Of a stretch of 64,000 bases of DNA, positions 24,531 through 36,430 are shown in pieces. The stretch's first letter is position 1. The number at the start of each line of letters is the position of its first letter. The position numbers were made by a program, and so were the translations under genes. The DNA lies in the NCBI GenBank assembly GCA_014706385.1, contig JACGZH010000001.1, positions 248,001-312,000 of the forward strand, given 5' to 3'. Under the pieces are notes generated by a model, which saw only the letters and a program-made list of their open reading frames with translations, was not told the DNA's origin and ran no database searches. This stretch comes from Phaffia rhodozyma (Eukaryota > Basidiomycota > Tremellomycetes > Cystofilobasidiales > Mrakiaceae).

Positions 24531-25836
24531 GAAACAGAAGGATATAGAAATAAAGTCGGAATCCTTATTTTTGAGTCGCATACCAACTTCTGCTTGTTTC
24601 ACCAAAATATGTGTCTCTTATCTCTTTAGTTTCTTCATTATTAGATTAACCAGTGGCTTGACTAGAATACCTTCTGATAAAATCACGTACGTCTAGATGC
24701 TTCCTCGTTCTTGACTCGTTTCGAGAAGTCGAGGCGAGGCAAGAAATAGGAAACATATATTCGGCTACTTTCTCAGCGCCATGACTACTCATCCTCATGG
24801 ATTTCTCTGATGTATTTCTCGGGGTTCAGATCTGACGGATGAGATAGTCAAGAAGACGGAGACAACCCATCCAAGATATGCGCAAGTTGCAAACCCGGTA
24901 CATTTTTGTCCTTTCCATCTCCTCAAATCGAGTGAACGGGACGCTGATCTGTGAGCGGAAACGAAGTAACGGATCGAACACCTACTCGTATACCGTTACT
25001 TACTGTAACGCACTTCCGCTGGTTAAATTTCTTTTGTTTGTCCCTCTATCACAACTTTTTCTCTCTTCTTCACGATCAATCGTTCTTTGCCTTACTTTTC
25101 CTTCAAAGGTGAGCATTTGTTGTTGTCATTTATTCGTTTCATCTTCCTCCATTCCTCTTCCTTTGAAACTTCTATCTTCTGAATAGAATGAACCAAGGAG
25201 AAAAAGGAGATGGAATTACAACGGCAGATGTAGGGTTGAAACGTTGCTTTAAAATTTGAACTCTATATCTGCTGTTCTTTTTTCGACCTCCCTCATTTCT
25301 ATCCACCCAAAAGATGTCTTATGGTAATTTGCGACTGAACCCCTAACCGGGCTCTGAACGACACTTTTTTCGCCACTTCGCCGTGGTTTGCTGATGGGCA
25401 CACTAGAAAACACACATTCTGTCTTGTCTTGGTTGTGTATCTCTGGACATACGTACTGACTCCTTCCTCGTTGTTGTCTTTGTTCCGCAATCTTTATTCT
25501 TGTAGTACTCTGTATCCACCTTATTGATGTTCAACTTTACTAAATGATTAGAGTTGGCCTCAGACAACGCTCTCAACATGACATGTGCACATAAAGTCTA
25601 GGCCAGTAGGCCTAAGATTAGATAGCCGACAAAGTGAAAAACAGAAACAGACGGACATTAGTTAACACCGTTTCGCCACGTGCGACACAGAGACCATCGG
25701 TCGAAGAAGTAAAACAGCTTGATCCAAAAAAAAAAACCGAAGAAGAATCTTCATCAAACAATATCGTCAAACATTCTCATCGAACGTTATATTCTAGTCA
25801 GACATTCACATCAAACAACCACAACGGCTCCCAGCC
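24531..25836. other. intergenic region upstream of the TPR-pseudokinase gene
   Basis: About 1.3 kb without a recognisable gene. An A-run (AAAAAAAAAAA) occurs near 25727. Frames in this stretch are short or begin without ATG. It presumably contains the promoter and 5' UTR of the gene starting at 25837. Confidence 0.5.
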
Positions 25837-28800
25837 ATGGTCAATTGCTCCAAAGCATAGTGGGTAGTTCTCACTGTAGCCTGGCTCTTTCGAGTGAAGA
25901 GAGCGTCAAGATTTGTCTGCTTACTCCACATTCTTTCTTGACAATCGTGATCGATAGTGAAAAGGCCAGAGAGGGTGACACCCTGTTTGCAGCGGGAAAC
26001 TGGGATGGAGCTCTCAAGCTATACACAAAGGCAACGTCCTCTTCCATCTTTAGGCATCGTACCGACACATCTCGTTCTCACATTCTTCCGATCTCTCAAT
26101 CCCATCTGTTGCTTTAGGCCATCGAACTTCATCCACAAGGACTAGATCTAGAGTACCAATCCTATCTATTTGTCAAGCGATCAGACACTTTTCGGCTCAA
26201 GAATGACTTGAAAGCCGCTTCGGAGGATATTGATAGGGTAAGCCTTTCTTTAGTTCATTCCTTTACGCGAAACGAATTGTCTTGAACCTTTGAATCTTCA
26301 TCTTCTCTTCTCTCCTGAGACAGGCTCTGAAACTGGATCCTTCTCGACCAGAGTGAGCTTCCTCCGACTCTCATATATCGCCTTTTTGTGTCGACTCAAT
26401 TTTCTCCAAAACGACTCACGTTCTTACTCTGGGTTCTTGCTTTGGGTTACACAAGCTTCGAATACCGACACGGGATTAGATGTTTCCAGAAAAATAATAT
26501 CGCCGAAGCCATTCGTAGTTTCTCAGAGGTGCGTTCGTTTGTTCTCCTTGCACATCGTCCCAATCAATCCGACAAACTGCTGATCCGTTTCGTAGATAGG
26601 CGATCAAACTTGATCCTTCCGAACCGACGTATTTTATAGGACGTGCGAGTGCGTATAACGCTTCCAACGAGCATCAAGCCGCCATCTTAGATCTAGATCA
26701 GGTTGGTCTTTCGTTCTTTCTATTTCTCGTCCTGTTTCCGTCCTTCTCTCCTTTGTCCATAAACCCTCCGGGATTGAACTGACTTTTCTCATCTACCTTC
26801 CCCTGGCCGTGCTCGACATCAAGGCCATCGAACGAGCATCTGCCAGTGATCTTTCTAGTTACCAACACGATCGACAGCTCATCCTTGATACCATCTCACG
26901 CGTGTCAACCCCTCCATTTCCCTCCACTGTCGATGCCCCGTCCTCACTTACTGTCGATCTCTCCTCGTCCCCCACCCATCAGTCCTTGTCTTCCTCCCGT
27001 CCCGCTCATTCGAGATCTTCTTCATTCAGACTCCAGAAACCACAAGCCCTTCTGGTTCCTACGTCTTCCACGCTTTCGTCTCCGACGTCATCATCCGGTA
27101 ACCTGGCTCTTCATGTTCCACCCCCTTTGGCCAAACCGACATTCCACGCGAACCAAAACTATCTAGAGTTGGTCGCCCAAAGGAAATCAGACATCGTGAG
27201 AGCGAGCTCTAGGTTGGGTTTCGTCCGTCATGACCTCAACAAATCAGATGGAAGGCTGGCTAGGTCGGCAGATTGGATCCAGGCAGGTGAACGGGCGGAA
27301 GAGATGTGCGAGATCGTAAAGGTGCGGTCTTTCATACCACGCGATGGTCTTACCTATTTCTTGCTCTCCCTCCTTCCACCCGCGGTTACTTACCTACCTT
27401 ACAAGGACTTTGTTTCGGTTAAATCCCCCTAAGAGCGTGGATTACAGCCCGCTTACCTCGCTTCTTTTGGTCTCGGAGGCGATCAGCGTGTTTGTAAACG
27501 TAACGAACCAACTGGCAAAGTATCACTCATCGAGCTTGCCCTCAGTCATCTACAAGGATCGATTGGAATGTATTACCGTTGAGACGATCTCACAACTCCA
27601 TTCGTACGTTATTTTTCTATCCTCTTTTAAAGCTCTTTAATCAAAGCTATGTTCCATCAGCCTTATCTTACCAAAATTTGCCTTCTACATAGAGCGCTCG
27701 ACCAAAGCCGGTCCTTGCTTTCTAAACTAAACAAAAAGGATCTTTGGCGTCAATGCTGGGATCATTCCACAGATCTCTGTCTTCTTCTTGACATGGCCAT
27801 CACCTTTAGAACGCTATCTTACCAATTTTTCCTCCGTCTATCTGCCTTCCCTGCCGTCACACTCGGTTCCAACACTGTGTCTTCTCCCCCCGTAGTTTCA
27901 GGTCCCGGTTCCAGTTCCTCTTCGCCCATTTCTTCTTCTCCAATATCCCGTCCTTCTTCCGCTACAGCGTATGGACCCTCCCCTCGCATCAAAACGGATG
28001 ATAGCTCATCCCTCGCAGCTCGCACGGAGGAAAGCCAACAACAACTGGAGAGAATGGCCAAGGGTCTAGTCGAATTTATGGATGAAGCAAAAGCTGTCAA
28101 GAAAAGTGACGAGAAAGGTCTTGAGGCAGAGGTTGTCGGACTGATAGCTCGGAGTGATGCTAGGATCTTGGACGCGCTGAAGATAGAGGGTTCGTTTCTT
28201 CCGTGATTTCTCTTTCTCCCTTGTACTTGTCTCGTTTGCTGAGCCGTCGATCGTTTTGTCTCTCTGGTGTTCAGACAAAGAACTTGCAGAAGCTTACGCT
28301 GGTTTTCAACAACTGAAAGCTTACAGTCAGCCAAGCTCAGGATCAGTCCAAAATATGATCCTCGAAGCCGCTCTAAAAGCCTCAGAACGTTCTTTCGTTG
28401 ATGGCAAGATCCCTCTTGTGAAGAATGTGCGGCCATAAAATCGAGACTTCGTTCTGCTCCTTCTTTGATGTCCCAATTATTTGGCTGATATCTGAATTGA
28501 TCTGATGTTTTGGTCGTGTAGTGGTCAATCTCGAGGCGAGAGATCGCCATTGACTCTGTGATTTCGTACGTTCCACCTTGAGCGATTCCGCCCCCCCCCC
28601 TTAATCCATTAGCCTTGTGCAAAACCAACATGATGTGGATATACCTTATCGTGCTTTTTCTTTGAAATCGGTCTACAGAACAGAGTATGCTTCTCAGTTC
28701 TGTCAGGGCTCATATCGATCCCAAAATGTGATCGTTAGGAAGTTCCCGCCTGTTACAGATAAACGAGTACGTTACTTCTCTTTTTCATAGTATGTTAAGA

Positions 28801-30297
28801 TAAAAGTAGGGGAAGAAGCATGAGATGGTTAAACCTCGGTCCTTGGGTTCTGTTAAATAGTTGTTACTGGATGAAATCCGATCTTGGGTCCAAGTCACGC
28901 ATCCACATATCCTAAGTATGTTGATTACCTTCTCTCCACACGTACAAGCAAATGTTTTCAGCTAGCTGATTTATCTCTTTGTCCATTTGACACCTTCCTC
29001 GTCCCCACCCAAGCAACCTTGGGCGCCTCATCAACCACGGCTGGAAAGGGACTCTACGTCGTTACGAAATATGTTGACCTCGCGCGAACAGCCGATAAGT
29101 ACTTTATGGAGAATCGATCTTTGAATCCTACTGCTATCGTAAGTTCTTCACTCATCCTGTTTGAAAGATATGTATAAAGAGAAGGATAGCAATCGGTGTA
29201 CATGTTTTGACTGAGACTTGTGTGTTCGGGGCTTCTACTTTTCCTCCTGTTGGCCGTGTTAAAAAGCTGTTGGAAGTTGCGGGTGCGATGCATTATCTCC
29301 ACCATATGAAACCTGAAGTCCTTCACGAAGATCTTAGAGTAAGTGCTCTATATCTTCGATCTCAACGGTGTCCCATAGAAAGATAAACGGGATCTCACTT
29401 AGTTTATCGGTTATCTTCCTTTAAATCCTCGATCAGGCGACCAACATATATATCACCCCTGACGGTACGCTAGAGCATCTAATTGACTCCTTCTACATCA
29501 TGTCTATCGAATTAAAGAGAAAAATATTTGAAGAACTCGGTGTGCCAATGCTGATGATCGCGCTAATCTTTACGGTCCGAACGATGGTATCCTCACAGGT
29601 CATGCACTCGTCGCTAATTTTGGGCTACGAAGGATAAAGCGACAACTCCGAAAAGATATTCCTGGATTTCCAGAAGATGAACCTCGATGGAGAAGGTTCG
29701 TATAAATCCTTCGATTTTCATTTTTTCTTCAAAGAGCCGAATCCTATCAAGACCCTGCCTGACCGTGTTATCATTCGGTCATATATTATCTCCAGTCCAG
29801 AGGTTCTATCCAAGATAGAGAAACCGAGCCGATCATCAGACGTATACGCCTTTGGGATGACATGTTTCGAACTCGTCACCCGGTCAATCCCTTTCCCTGG
29901 TAGAGATGATTATTGGGTTGAAGAAGCTATCATTGGCAAGTCTTTCTTTGTTTTTTCGTGACCCCTATTATCTCTCTGCTCCCGAAACGAGATATTTCTT
30001 CATCGACCGTGTATCCTTATTCTTCCTCTCTTGGTTCTTATTTCTCATTAACCGAATTCTTGGCGCCACGGCTCATTAGATAAAGACACCCGACCGTCCT
30101 TTCAAGGGCCGATATATCCACACCTCCAAGCGCTTACCCAAAGCTGCTGGAAAAAACACCCTAAAGAGCGGCCTTCGTTCTCCGAAATCATTCGGATTCT
30201 GAAAACTCAGCGTAGCCAATCAGGTAGTCCTCCTACATCCGGTAGTGGTCCGAGTTTGAACATGGTCGATCCGAGAACGTTGTACCCGGATTTCTGA
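25837..30297 (+). CDS. TPR - helical domain - degenerate protein kinase (pseudokinase-like) protein
   Basis: Assembled from more than a dozen short exons; the first is 25837-25859 (MVNCSKA), joined to 25958. The N-terminal ~140 residues are three TPR-like pairs (EKAREGDTLFAAGNWDGAL, YQSYLFVKRSDTFRLKNDL, YFIGRASAYNASNEHQAA). A Ser-rich linker follows, then an all-helical part (VFVNVTNQLAKYHSS, ALDQSRSLLSKLNKK, QQLERMAKGLVEFMDEA), and finally a protein-kinase fold: QNVIVRKF (beta3 Lys), VLHEDLRATNIYI, LVANFGL, SPEVL, SSDVYAFGMTCFELVTRSIPF, CWKKHPKERPSFSEII. HRD reads HED and DFG reads NFG (AAT at 29616), so catalysis is doubtful. The layout of helical bundle plus pseudokinase recalls MLKL-like proteins found in basidiomycetes. 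Two introns appear to use GC donors. It could instead be two genes split near 28440, but phase continues through 28500-28740. Confidence 0.7.
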
Positions 30298-30934
30298 GGT
30301 TTCATCTCAGAACGGCGGAGCTACAGACTGGATGTTTAATGAATTCATGGTATTAGAAAAGAAGGCTTCTTTTATGGTAGATGTGTGTACAGATGATGAT
30401 AAATATGAGATGACGAGTTGGACAAGAAACTGATAATATCCTCAACTGTATCCTCCTTGTTGGCTTGAATAGGTTTTATGCTCTAAGCATGGTGAAAGAA
30501 TCTCGGTGTCCAAAAAGACGTAGAACGGCCGGTGGGACGAGAGCGGCAGGAGCGAGAACAGGCGGAGGCCATGCCCCCGACGACGAGTAGTCCGTCTCGC
30601 CACGGTGTCTCGGGGGCCGTGTTCCTCGAACAAGGTGTGTATCCGGTATAGAATGCACATTTCAAGCCACCACCAAGCCTTAACGGGCAAGGCCGTCAGA
30701 AGTAGACCCTCAAAGATATCGTCTGAGAGAAATCTAAAGAGTGTTTATGTTGGGCCAAGACACATGCTGGCCTAACGATATCGTCATGAGAACTATGGCT
30801 GCGCGTTCGGCGTTCTCCGTCGGTGGGATCATGAGAAAATCCTTGCCTCCGATCAAGTAACAACCGATCCAGTCATTTCTGTCAATCACCTCTCTTCAGC
30901 TATCTCTTGCAACGATTTCTGAGCTCATCTAAAT
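30298..30934. other. intergenic region upstream of MFS transporter
   Basis: About 640 bp between the pseudokinase stop codon and the transporter ATG. Nothing convincing was seen; minus-strand frames at 30442-30690 overlap each other and have no domain character. Confidence 0.5.
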
Positions 30935-33900
30935 ATGGGAGAAACTGAGTTGCCGCCGTCCGATTTGGAAGCTCAGAGTAAGAAGTCACCGGAGGAGACG
31001 CTTTCAAAGGAGTCAGAAGGATTAGTAGATACTAGTTTGGAAGGAAAGAATTTTGCGGTCGTGTTCTCAGCGTAGGTATCCATTTCTTCTCATTTCCTTC
31101 CCAAGTATGAGTTTGTATGATATGCGCTCTTTATTGAAACTTTCTTGCGTCTACATGTCTTGTAACTGATTGGTTCTTTGACTTGATATCGTGGTCGTCC
31201 AGTCTGATCCTTTGCATGTTCTTGGCCGCCGTCAGTATAGAATATTCGATGACGACCGATCCCTTGTCTCATCTTAGTTATGCCGAGTGCAATCCGATGG
31301 CTGACTTAAGCTGGATTTTACCATATTCTTGATTGGTCTTCTCAGCTCGATCAGACTAGTAAGTATAAGGCTTTGACTGTTAGAGGGGAACCTCAGCCGA
31401 CTCATTACTAATCACACAGTTGCATCCTATCTGGTACAGTTATCTCGACAGCATTGCCCTCGATAGCTAGTGATCTGCATGCAACCAGTTCCCAGTACTC
31501 CTGGGTTGGCACGTCATTCATGTTGATGACAACAACTCTGACGCCTTGTGTGAGTATCATCCTTCCCAGAGTATATAAGTATATGGCCGGACGTTGATTT
31601 TGTTCCCGGACCCAGTATGGGAGATTGTCGGATATGTTAGGAAGGAAGATCATTCTTGAGATGAGCGTCTTGATCTTCATGATCGCTTCTGCCGTAAGAC
31701 CTTCTTCTTCTTATCTATATCTCTTTATAGATACACCCACGTCTATCAGGCTAGATCCCCTTCCTTCTTCTCTTCATCTTACGCTATCTCGTTTAGCTAT
31801 GTGGAGCAGCGCAAAGTATGCAGTGGTTAATCGCCACCCGGGCCCTTCAAGGAATTGGTAAGCCACTATAAATACGATCCATACTTATTTCTCTGTAGAC
31901 CGCGCTCACCCTCTATGGTGACGCGATGTCTTTCTGACACGCTCGGAATTTGTGCCAACTTAGGTGCTGGAGGGATCATGTCTATGTGTACAGTTATCAT
32001 CAGTGGTACGTATAGTCTCAATTGGTTGCTCCAGATTAAGCGCAGAAAGGGTCGTATTCATCAATTTCGTTCCGTGATTCTTTCAATGTGGTCTTGGTCT
32101 TGATATATCAGATATCGTGCCGATGTCTGAGCGGGGCAGTAAGTATCATTTCGCTCTCTGTTCCAACTCACTTGCCCAACGTTTTGTTCAAAATCACTTA
32201 TCCTGGGAACGTTTCTCTCCTCAAAGAATACCAAGGTTTTTTAGGAGGTGTCTGGGGAGTAAGTTTCGGTATTCATTCTCGTTCTCTTCTCTTTGATTCA
32301 TATCGAACTCTCATGATGATGACGACTAACCGATTTAACACGATAACTATAGATTGCAAGTGTCTTGGGGCATGTACTGTTTGAGCAGCCATGCGGCTTA
32401 TGTTGAGTTTGCATATCTACTAAAAAGACCTTCATCGTTATATCATGCTACAGGCCTATCTTGGGTGGTCTTATTACAGACCAATCTACTTGTATGTATC
32501 ATCGAGTTTGACTAGCTTCTCAGTAAGCTGTGAATTGTCCAGTCCTAAAGTGTGCGTTCAACCTTAACTCTTCTATGAACATCAGGGCGTTGGTGCTTCT
32601 TTATGTCAGTCAGCTATGAAAACTTTATTTGTCTCTACAGTTGAGTATCCTATCCTCACTCGGGTATACAATCCAAATGTTACAGTAACCTACCAACATG
32701 CGGTTTGGCGCTCGTCGTGCTCTACTTCTTCCTCGATATCAAAACTCGAAAGATGGCCACATGGCCAGAGTTTAAGAAAGTGTTTGACTTTATTGGCTTG
32801 TACGTTATTTCTTGTACTTCTCTCGTATCTCTTTTTTAGGCTTGTTTGAAGCGACTAAAAGATGCGCAAGCTCAACTTCTTCTGTGTATATAATCTCGCT
32901 TCTTGTCTCGGTGTCTTGGGCAAAATAGAGGATTGCTGATGGTGTCTCTAGGGTGTATCGTCGTCGGTTTTGAACAAGCTACAGACCATGGATGTAAGTT
33001 ACCGAGCATTTTTAAAATCTTATTGCCTGCCTTCCTGTCCTTCACGACCTTCCATCTGAGTCTCTGGTACTCTTCCTTCGTTCGGTTCGATTAGTCGGTA
33101 GCCCAGCTTCGATAGCTTTAATTGTGGTAGGAGCGGCCATGTTCGGAGTTACCATCGGGCATTTTCTAACGACCAAACGGAAGGCAATCATTCCTCCTCG
33201 CCTCTTCAAGGCATGGCAATGTTTCTTATTTCAACACAACATGTTGAAGCGCGATCTGACCAACCTTTTTGATGTTATACTGATTCTTTATTGGCTCCTG
33301 TAGAACCCAACGACAGTTCTGTTGTTGCTGATGAGTTATCTGCAAGCATTCTCGTTCTTGTCTTCTACGTGTGTGCTTTTCTCTTTGACTAATCCTTCCA
33401 GGCTCGTACGTGGCTGATCGTATCAGTTGTTGCTCTCTGCGCTCAGATTTTACCTTCCTATTTTCTTCCAGGGTATTAAAGGAGTCAGTATCATGTGTTC
33501 TGCTTGTGTTCATCCAGGAAGAAATGCTTTGGATGATAATGCTTAACCATATTATAATGGTTTTCCTGGGGTTAGACATCTGCTACGATGTCTGGTGTGC
33601 ATCTGCTCTCTTTCTCCTTAACGGTCAGCGCAGTCAGTCGTAAGTTTTTGTCTTTCTTGCTGTGTCCTCACCCTTCGTCATCTGTTTCTATGACATTCTG
33701 TTGACGAGATTAGGCGTCTGTATGCTTGTATGCAGTGCCTACTGGCTGGCTGATCTCCCGGTACGGCCACATCCGAAGTTTTATCCGAGTCGGCTACGCG
33801 ATCGCATGCTTAGGTTCGTTTCTTTCGTGCTCTCCCGAACATACAGTCGGCTTCCTGATCCTGTAAAGCATGCATGCTGATCATGCTCTGGTTTAATAGG

Positions 33901-34912
33901 ATTCGGATTGATGAATCTTATGAATGAGAGTTCAAGTACGGCAGTGAACGAGATCTTTCCTCTATTGGTAGAGACATGCACACATACTCTCTTGTTCCTT
34001 CGGCTTTTTAATTCTCTCATAAGCCGGCATTCTGAGTATCTGCAATTTCTGCTTTAATTATGAGTAGGTTGGAGTAGGTATCGGGATGGTAAGTTTCCTG
34101 CGCTTGTCCTTGTACCTTCATCCTTCTTGAGGCTCTACTTAAATACATCTTTTGTGTGGTATACGGATTGCACTCGTCATGCAGTCTCTTCAACCACCTC
34201 TCATCTTGCTTCAAGCCGCAATGCCAGTTTCAGATATGGCAGCGACTTCTTCTTCATTCCTGTTGACTAGAACTCTAGGTGCCACCACTGGGATTTCCAT
34301 CTCTGGAGCCGTCCTCTCCACCTCGCTCGCTCGAAGGCTTGATCGGATAGACGGGTACACGTTCACTGGTACGCCAACGACGTCGGATGATTATCATGCT
34401 CTTCAGTTGGTACAGCCTGCAAGCGTTCGACAGGAAGTCCTTCACGGATTTTCTGAATCCTTATCTGTGCGTTTAGTTTTCTTTGATATCTTTGGCTCTC
34501 CACGTTTCTATTCCGATGTTCACTTTTTTTTTTTATCTCTTCTTGCTCTGCTTATTATCTTTCAATTTAACAGATGCTGTTCAAGATCTACTGTCCTTTC
34601 TTGGGAGCATGTCTACTGATGAGCTTCTTCATCCAGCGGTACTCCCTTAAAGAGGCTTACGTCCCCAAATCTGAGCGACCCCCTGCACAATCGCCTGCGA
34701 GTGTAGCTGAATCTTCGGCTGCACCTATACGCATGCATATATCGCCGGTTACTACAACCTCAGCCGCAACCGCAACGATCGATGAGACAATTTGGAGCGA
34801 ATTGTCCAGAAGACCTTCGGAAACCACCCTCAAAAGCTCCCAGGATGAATTCCAGAGGAAAGGAACGGAGAAGGATGGAAAACTGAGAGAGGAGCCCAGG
34901 TCGATAGAGTAG
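30935..34912 (+). CDS. major facilitator superfamily transporter, DHA2-like (14-TMS drug/H+ antiporter type)
   Basis: ATG at 30935 opens a hydrophilic N-tail (MGETELPPSDLEAQSKK). Membrane segments follow across many small exons: ALILCMFLAAL then LDQT, QYSWVGTSFMLMTTTLTP, SDMLGRKIILEMSVLIFMIASA (the MFS loop 2-3 motif GRLSDxxGRK in part), SMQWLIATRALQGIG, GGIMSMCTVIISD, IVPMSERGKYQGFLGGVWG and LALVVLYFFLDIKTRK. Near the 3' end the segments ...AAMPVSDMAATSSSFLLTRTLGATTGISISGAVLS and LLMSFFIQRYSLKEAY precede a Ser/Thr-rich cytosolic tail ending at 34912. These match fungal DHA2 proteins (multidrug or amino-acid/siderophore types). The substrate cannot be told from sequence. Because the gene is intron-rich and was only partly phased, exact exon limits and intactness need RNA evidence. 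Confidence 0.82.
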
Positions 34913-35325
34913 ACGAATACCGTGGGGCTCTTGATGTCTTATTCCCCCTCCCCTCTCTCCTTCGGTTCTCTTCCTTCCATCGTGCTTTCCCTTCCATTTC
35001 CAAAAGACTTCCATCCCATATCCATTCGTATAATCGCCAAACAACCACTAGATACATAGTAATACATGGACAAGCTTGATAATTTAACCTTGTTCCGTGG
35101 CAGCTTTTCGGTAGAGTATACAATAGGTGAACTCCTTGTACACAAGACTTTGTATTCTGTAATATTCAGATGTAAATTCTGACATGCTTACTCGATTATG
35201 TATGTCCATATTTGTCTGCCAATGATGCTTAAGAGGAACAGCGGCTGTGGATGAAGAACGATGCGGAAGTGTCAACCACTCTCCGTGGCGAGTGTCGCTT
35301 ACGCTCGCACTTACGCTCAATCTAA

Positions 35326-36037
35326 CTGTGCAAACAGCCTTTCTCACCTCGCAAACTGCCTTGCCCACCTCGGTATCGTTCTTCGGCTTCTTTCTTCAGA
35401 CCTTCCTTCAGATCTGCCAGTCTCGATGGTCTCCATGCTGCTCTCGTCTCGCGCTATCAGTCCTTCTCTTGGCTCGCGGCATTCTTCGCCGCTCGGCGGT
35501 GGAGACGTCTCCACTGGGGCGCGCACATCAGCCGCGAGCAAACGTACCGCAAGGTGGCCGTCCGTCTGTCAGCAGGACGTCCACGCACCTTCCTGGCCTT
35601 CGGCGACGGCGCCTTCTCGTGGGCAGGCTCCTGGTCCTGTCAAGGTGCTGTTTGCCAAGCTGAGGATCTACCTACTGATCCAGGCTCGCAAAGTCCGGGA
35701 GTATCGGACGTCGAGAGTGTGCTCGAAGTGTCATGGCGAGTTCTCTGGAAGAGGCAAAGCGTGGGCGATCTAGGAGTGTCGAAGCGTCTGTCGAGTAAGT
35801 GACATGTGTTGTATGGCTCAAGATGATGTGTCGGTTGCTCACTACTCTCTATGTTTGCTTACTGTGTTCTCTCAGACTTGGTGGAACAGGTATGTCGACG
35901 TATCGCGCAACATGCTGCACCTAGCCCTGCATCAGGAGGAGAACCAGTTGGCAAGGACGCCGGGCTTTGACGCTGTTGCTAGTGAGGCTGGGGCTGGGGC
36001 TGGGACTGTCATGACTGCTGGGGCTGGCACAAGCTAA
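35326..36037 (+). pseudogene. degenerate Fanzor (eukaryotic TnpB-like RNA-guided nuclease homologue)
   Basis: In frame 1 from about 35371 the translation reads SLDGLHAALVSRYQSFSWLAAFF, RRWRRLHWGAHISREQ and RPRTFLAFGDGAFS, matching the region before RuvC-II in Fanzor/TnpB proteins. Near 35618 the homology shifts by one base to frame 2: RGQAPGPVKVLF, then VREYRTSRVCSKCHGE, i.e. the RuvC-II Glu and first zinc-finger CxxC. An in-frame TAG at 35771-35773 follows, then ECRSVCR, an apparent intron (GTAAGT to CAG at 35875) and TWWNRYVDVSRNMLHLAL. In active relatives this last motif is WNRDVNxxRN; the RuvC-III catalytic Asp is Tyr here (TAT at 35891). No RuvC-I half was found upstream. Frameshift, stop and lost catalytic residue mark it as dead. 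It ends with Gly-Thr-Ser-stop directly before a repeated block. Confidence 0.8.
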
Positions 36038-36121
36038 GCCCGTGACCCACGGGGATCTTGGTGGTCTGTGGTCTGAGGGCACCCAAGTCCAAAAGGGCCG
36101 CGTATCGACCACCATCGGTTG
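36035..36121 (+). repeat. copy B of 87-bp block following the Fanzor stop codon; candidate guide-RNA/right-end region
   Basis: The block starts at the Fanzor TAA and is ~90% identical, without indels, to 24172-24086 on the other strand, whereas the coding tails just upstream differ by indels. TGGTGGTC (36059-36066) can pair with GACCACCA (36107-36114); inside it CTTGG and CCAAG offer an alternative hairpin. In known Fanzor/TnpB (OMEGA) systems the guide RNA derives from the 3' end of the gene and the element's right end, so conservation here suits that role. This is inference: no transcript is known to me and only two copies are visible. Confidence 0.6.
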
Positions 36122-36430
36122 CGGTTGCTCTCTAGTAGCCAAAGCCATATAGTCTTTATGGTCTATAACCTGTCAATGTATAAATTCTAAACATCTATAG
36201 AATTGTCTAGATTGATAAGAAAAAGCAAGAAAAAGAATTGACATAGTAAACCGACAAAAATGGAAAGAACAAACGATGGAAAGGAGGAAGATGGGGGGAA
36301 GAGAAATATCTGCAAGGCCAGTTCCTTTAGAGTTGGTCATAATAGAAAACAAAAAAGAGCACCTAGAGAAAGAAGATTGAGGATGATTTTATTCTCACTC
36401 ATCATTGTCTGTCGGTATTCTTCCGCTGTC

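Noticed and set aside
35247..35663. 138-codon ORF starting at an ATG in the Fanzor region, read as a novel gene
   Set aside because: The Fanzor-like homology is in the other two frames of the same DNA; this frame is a shadow of the pseudogene.
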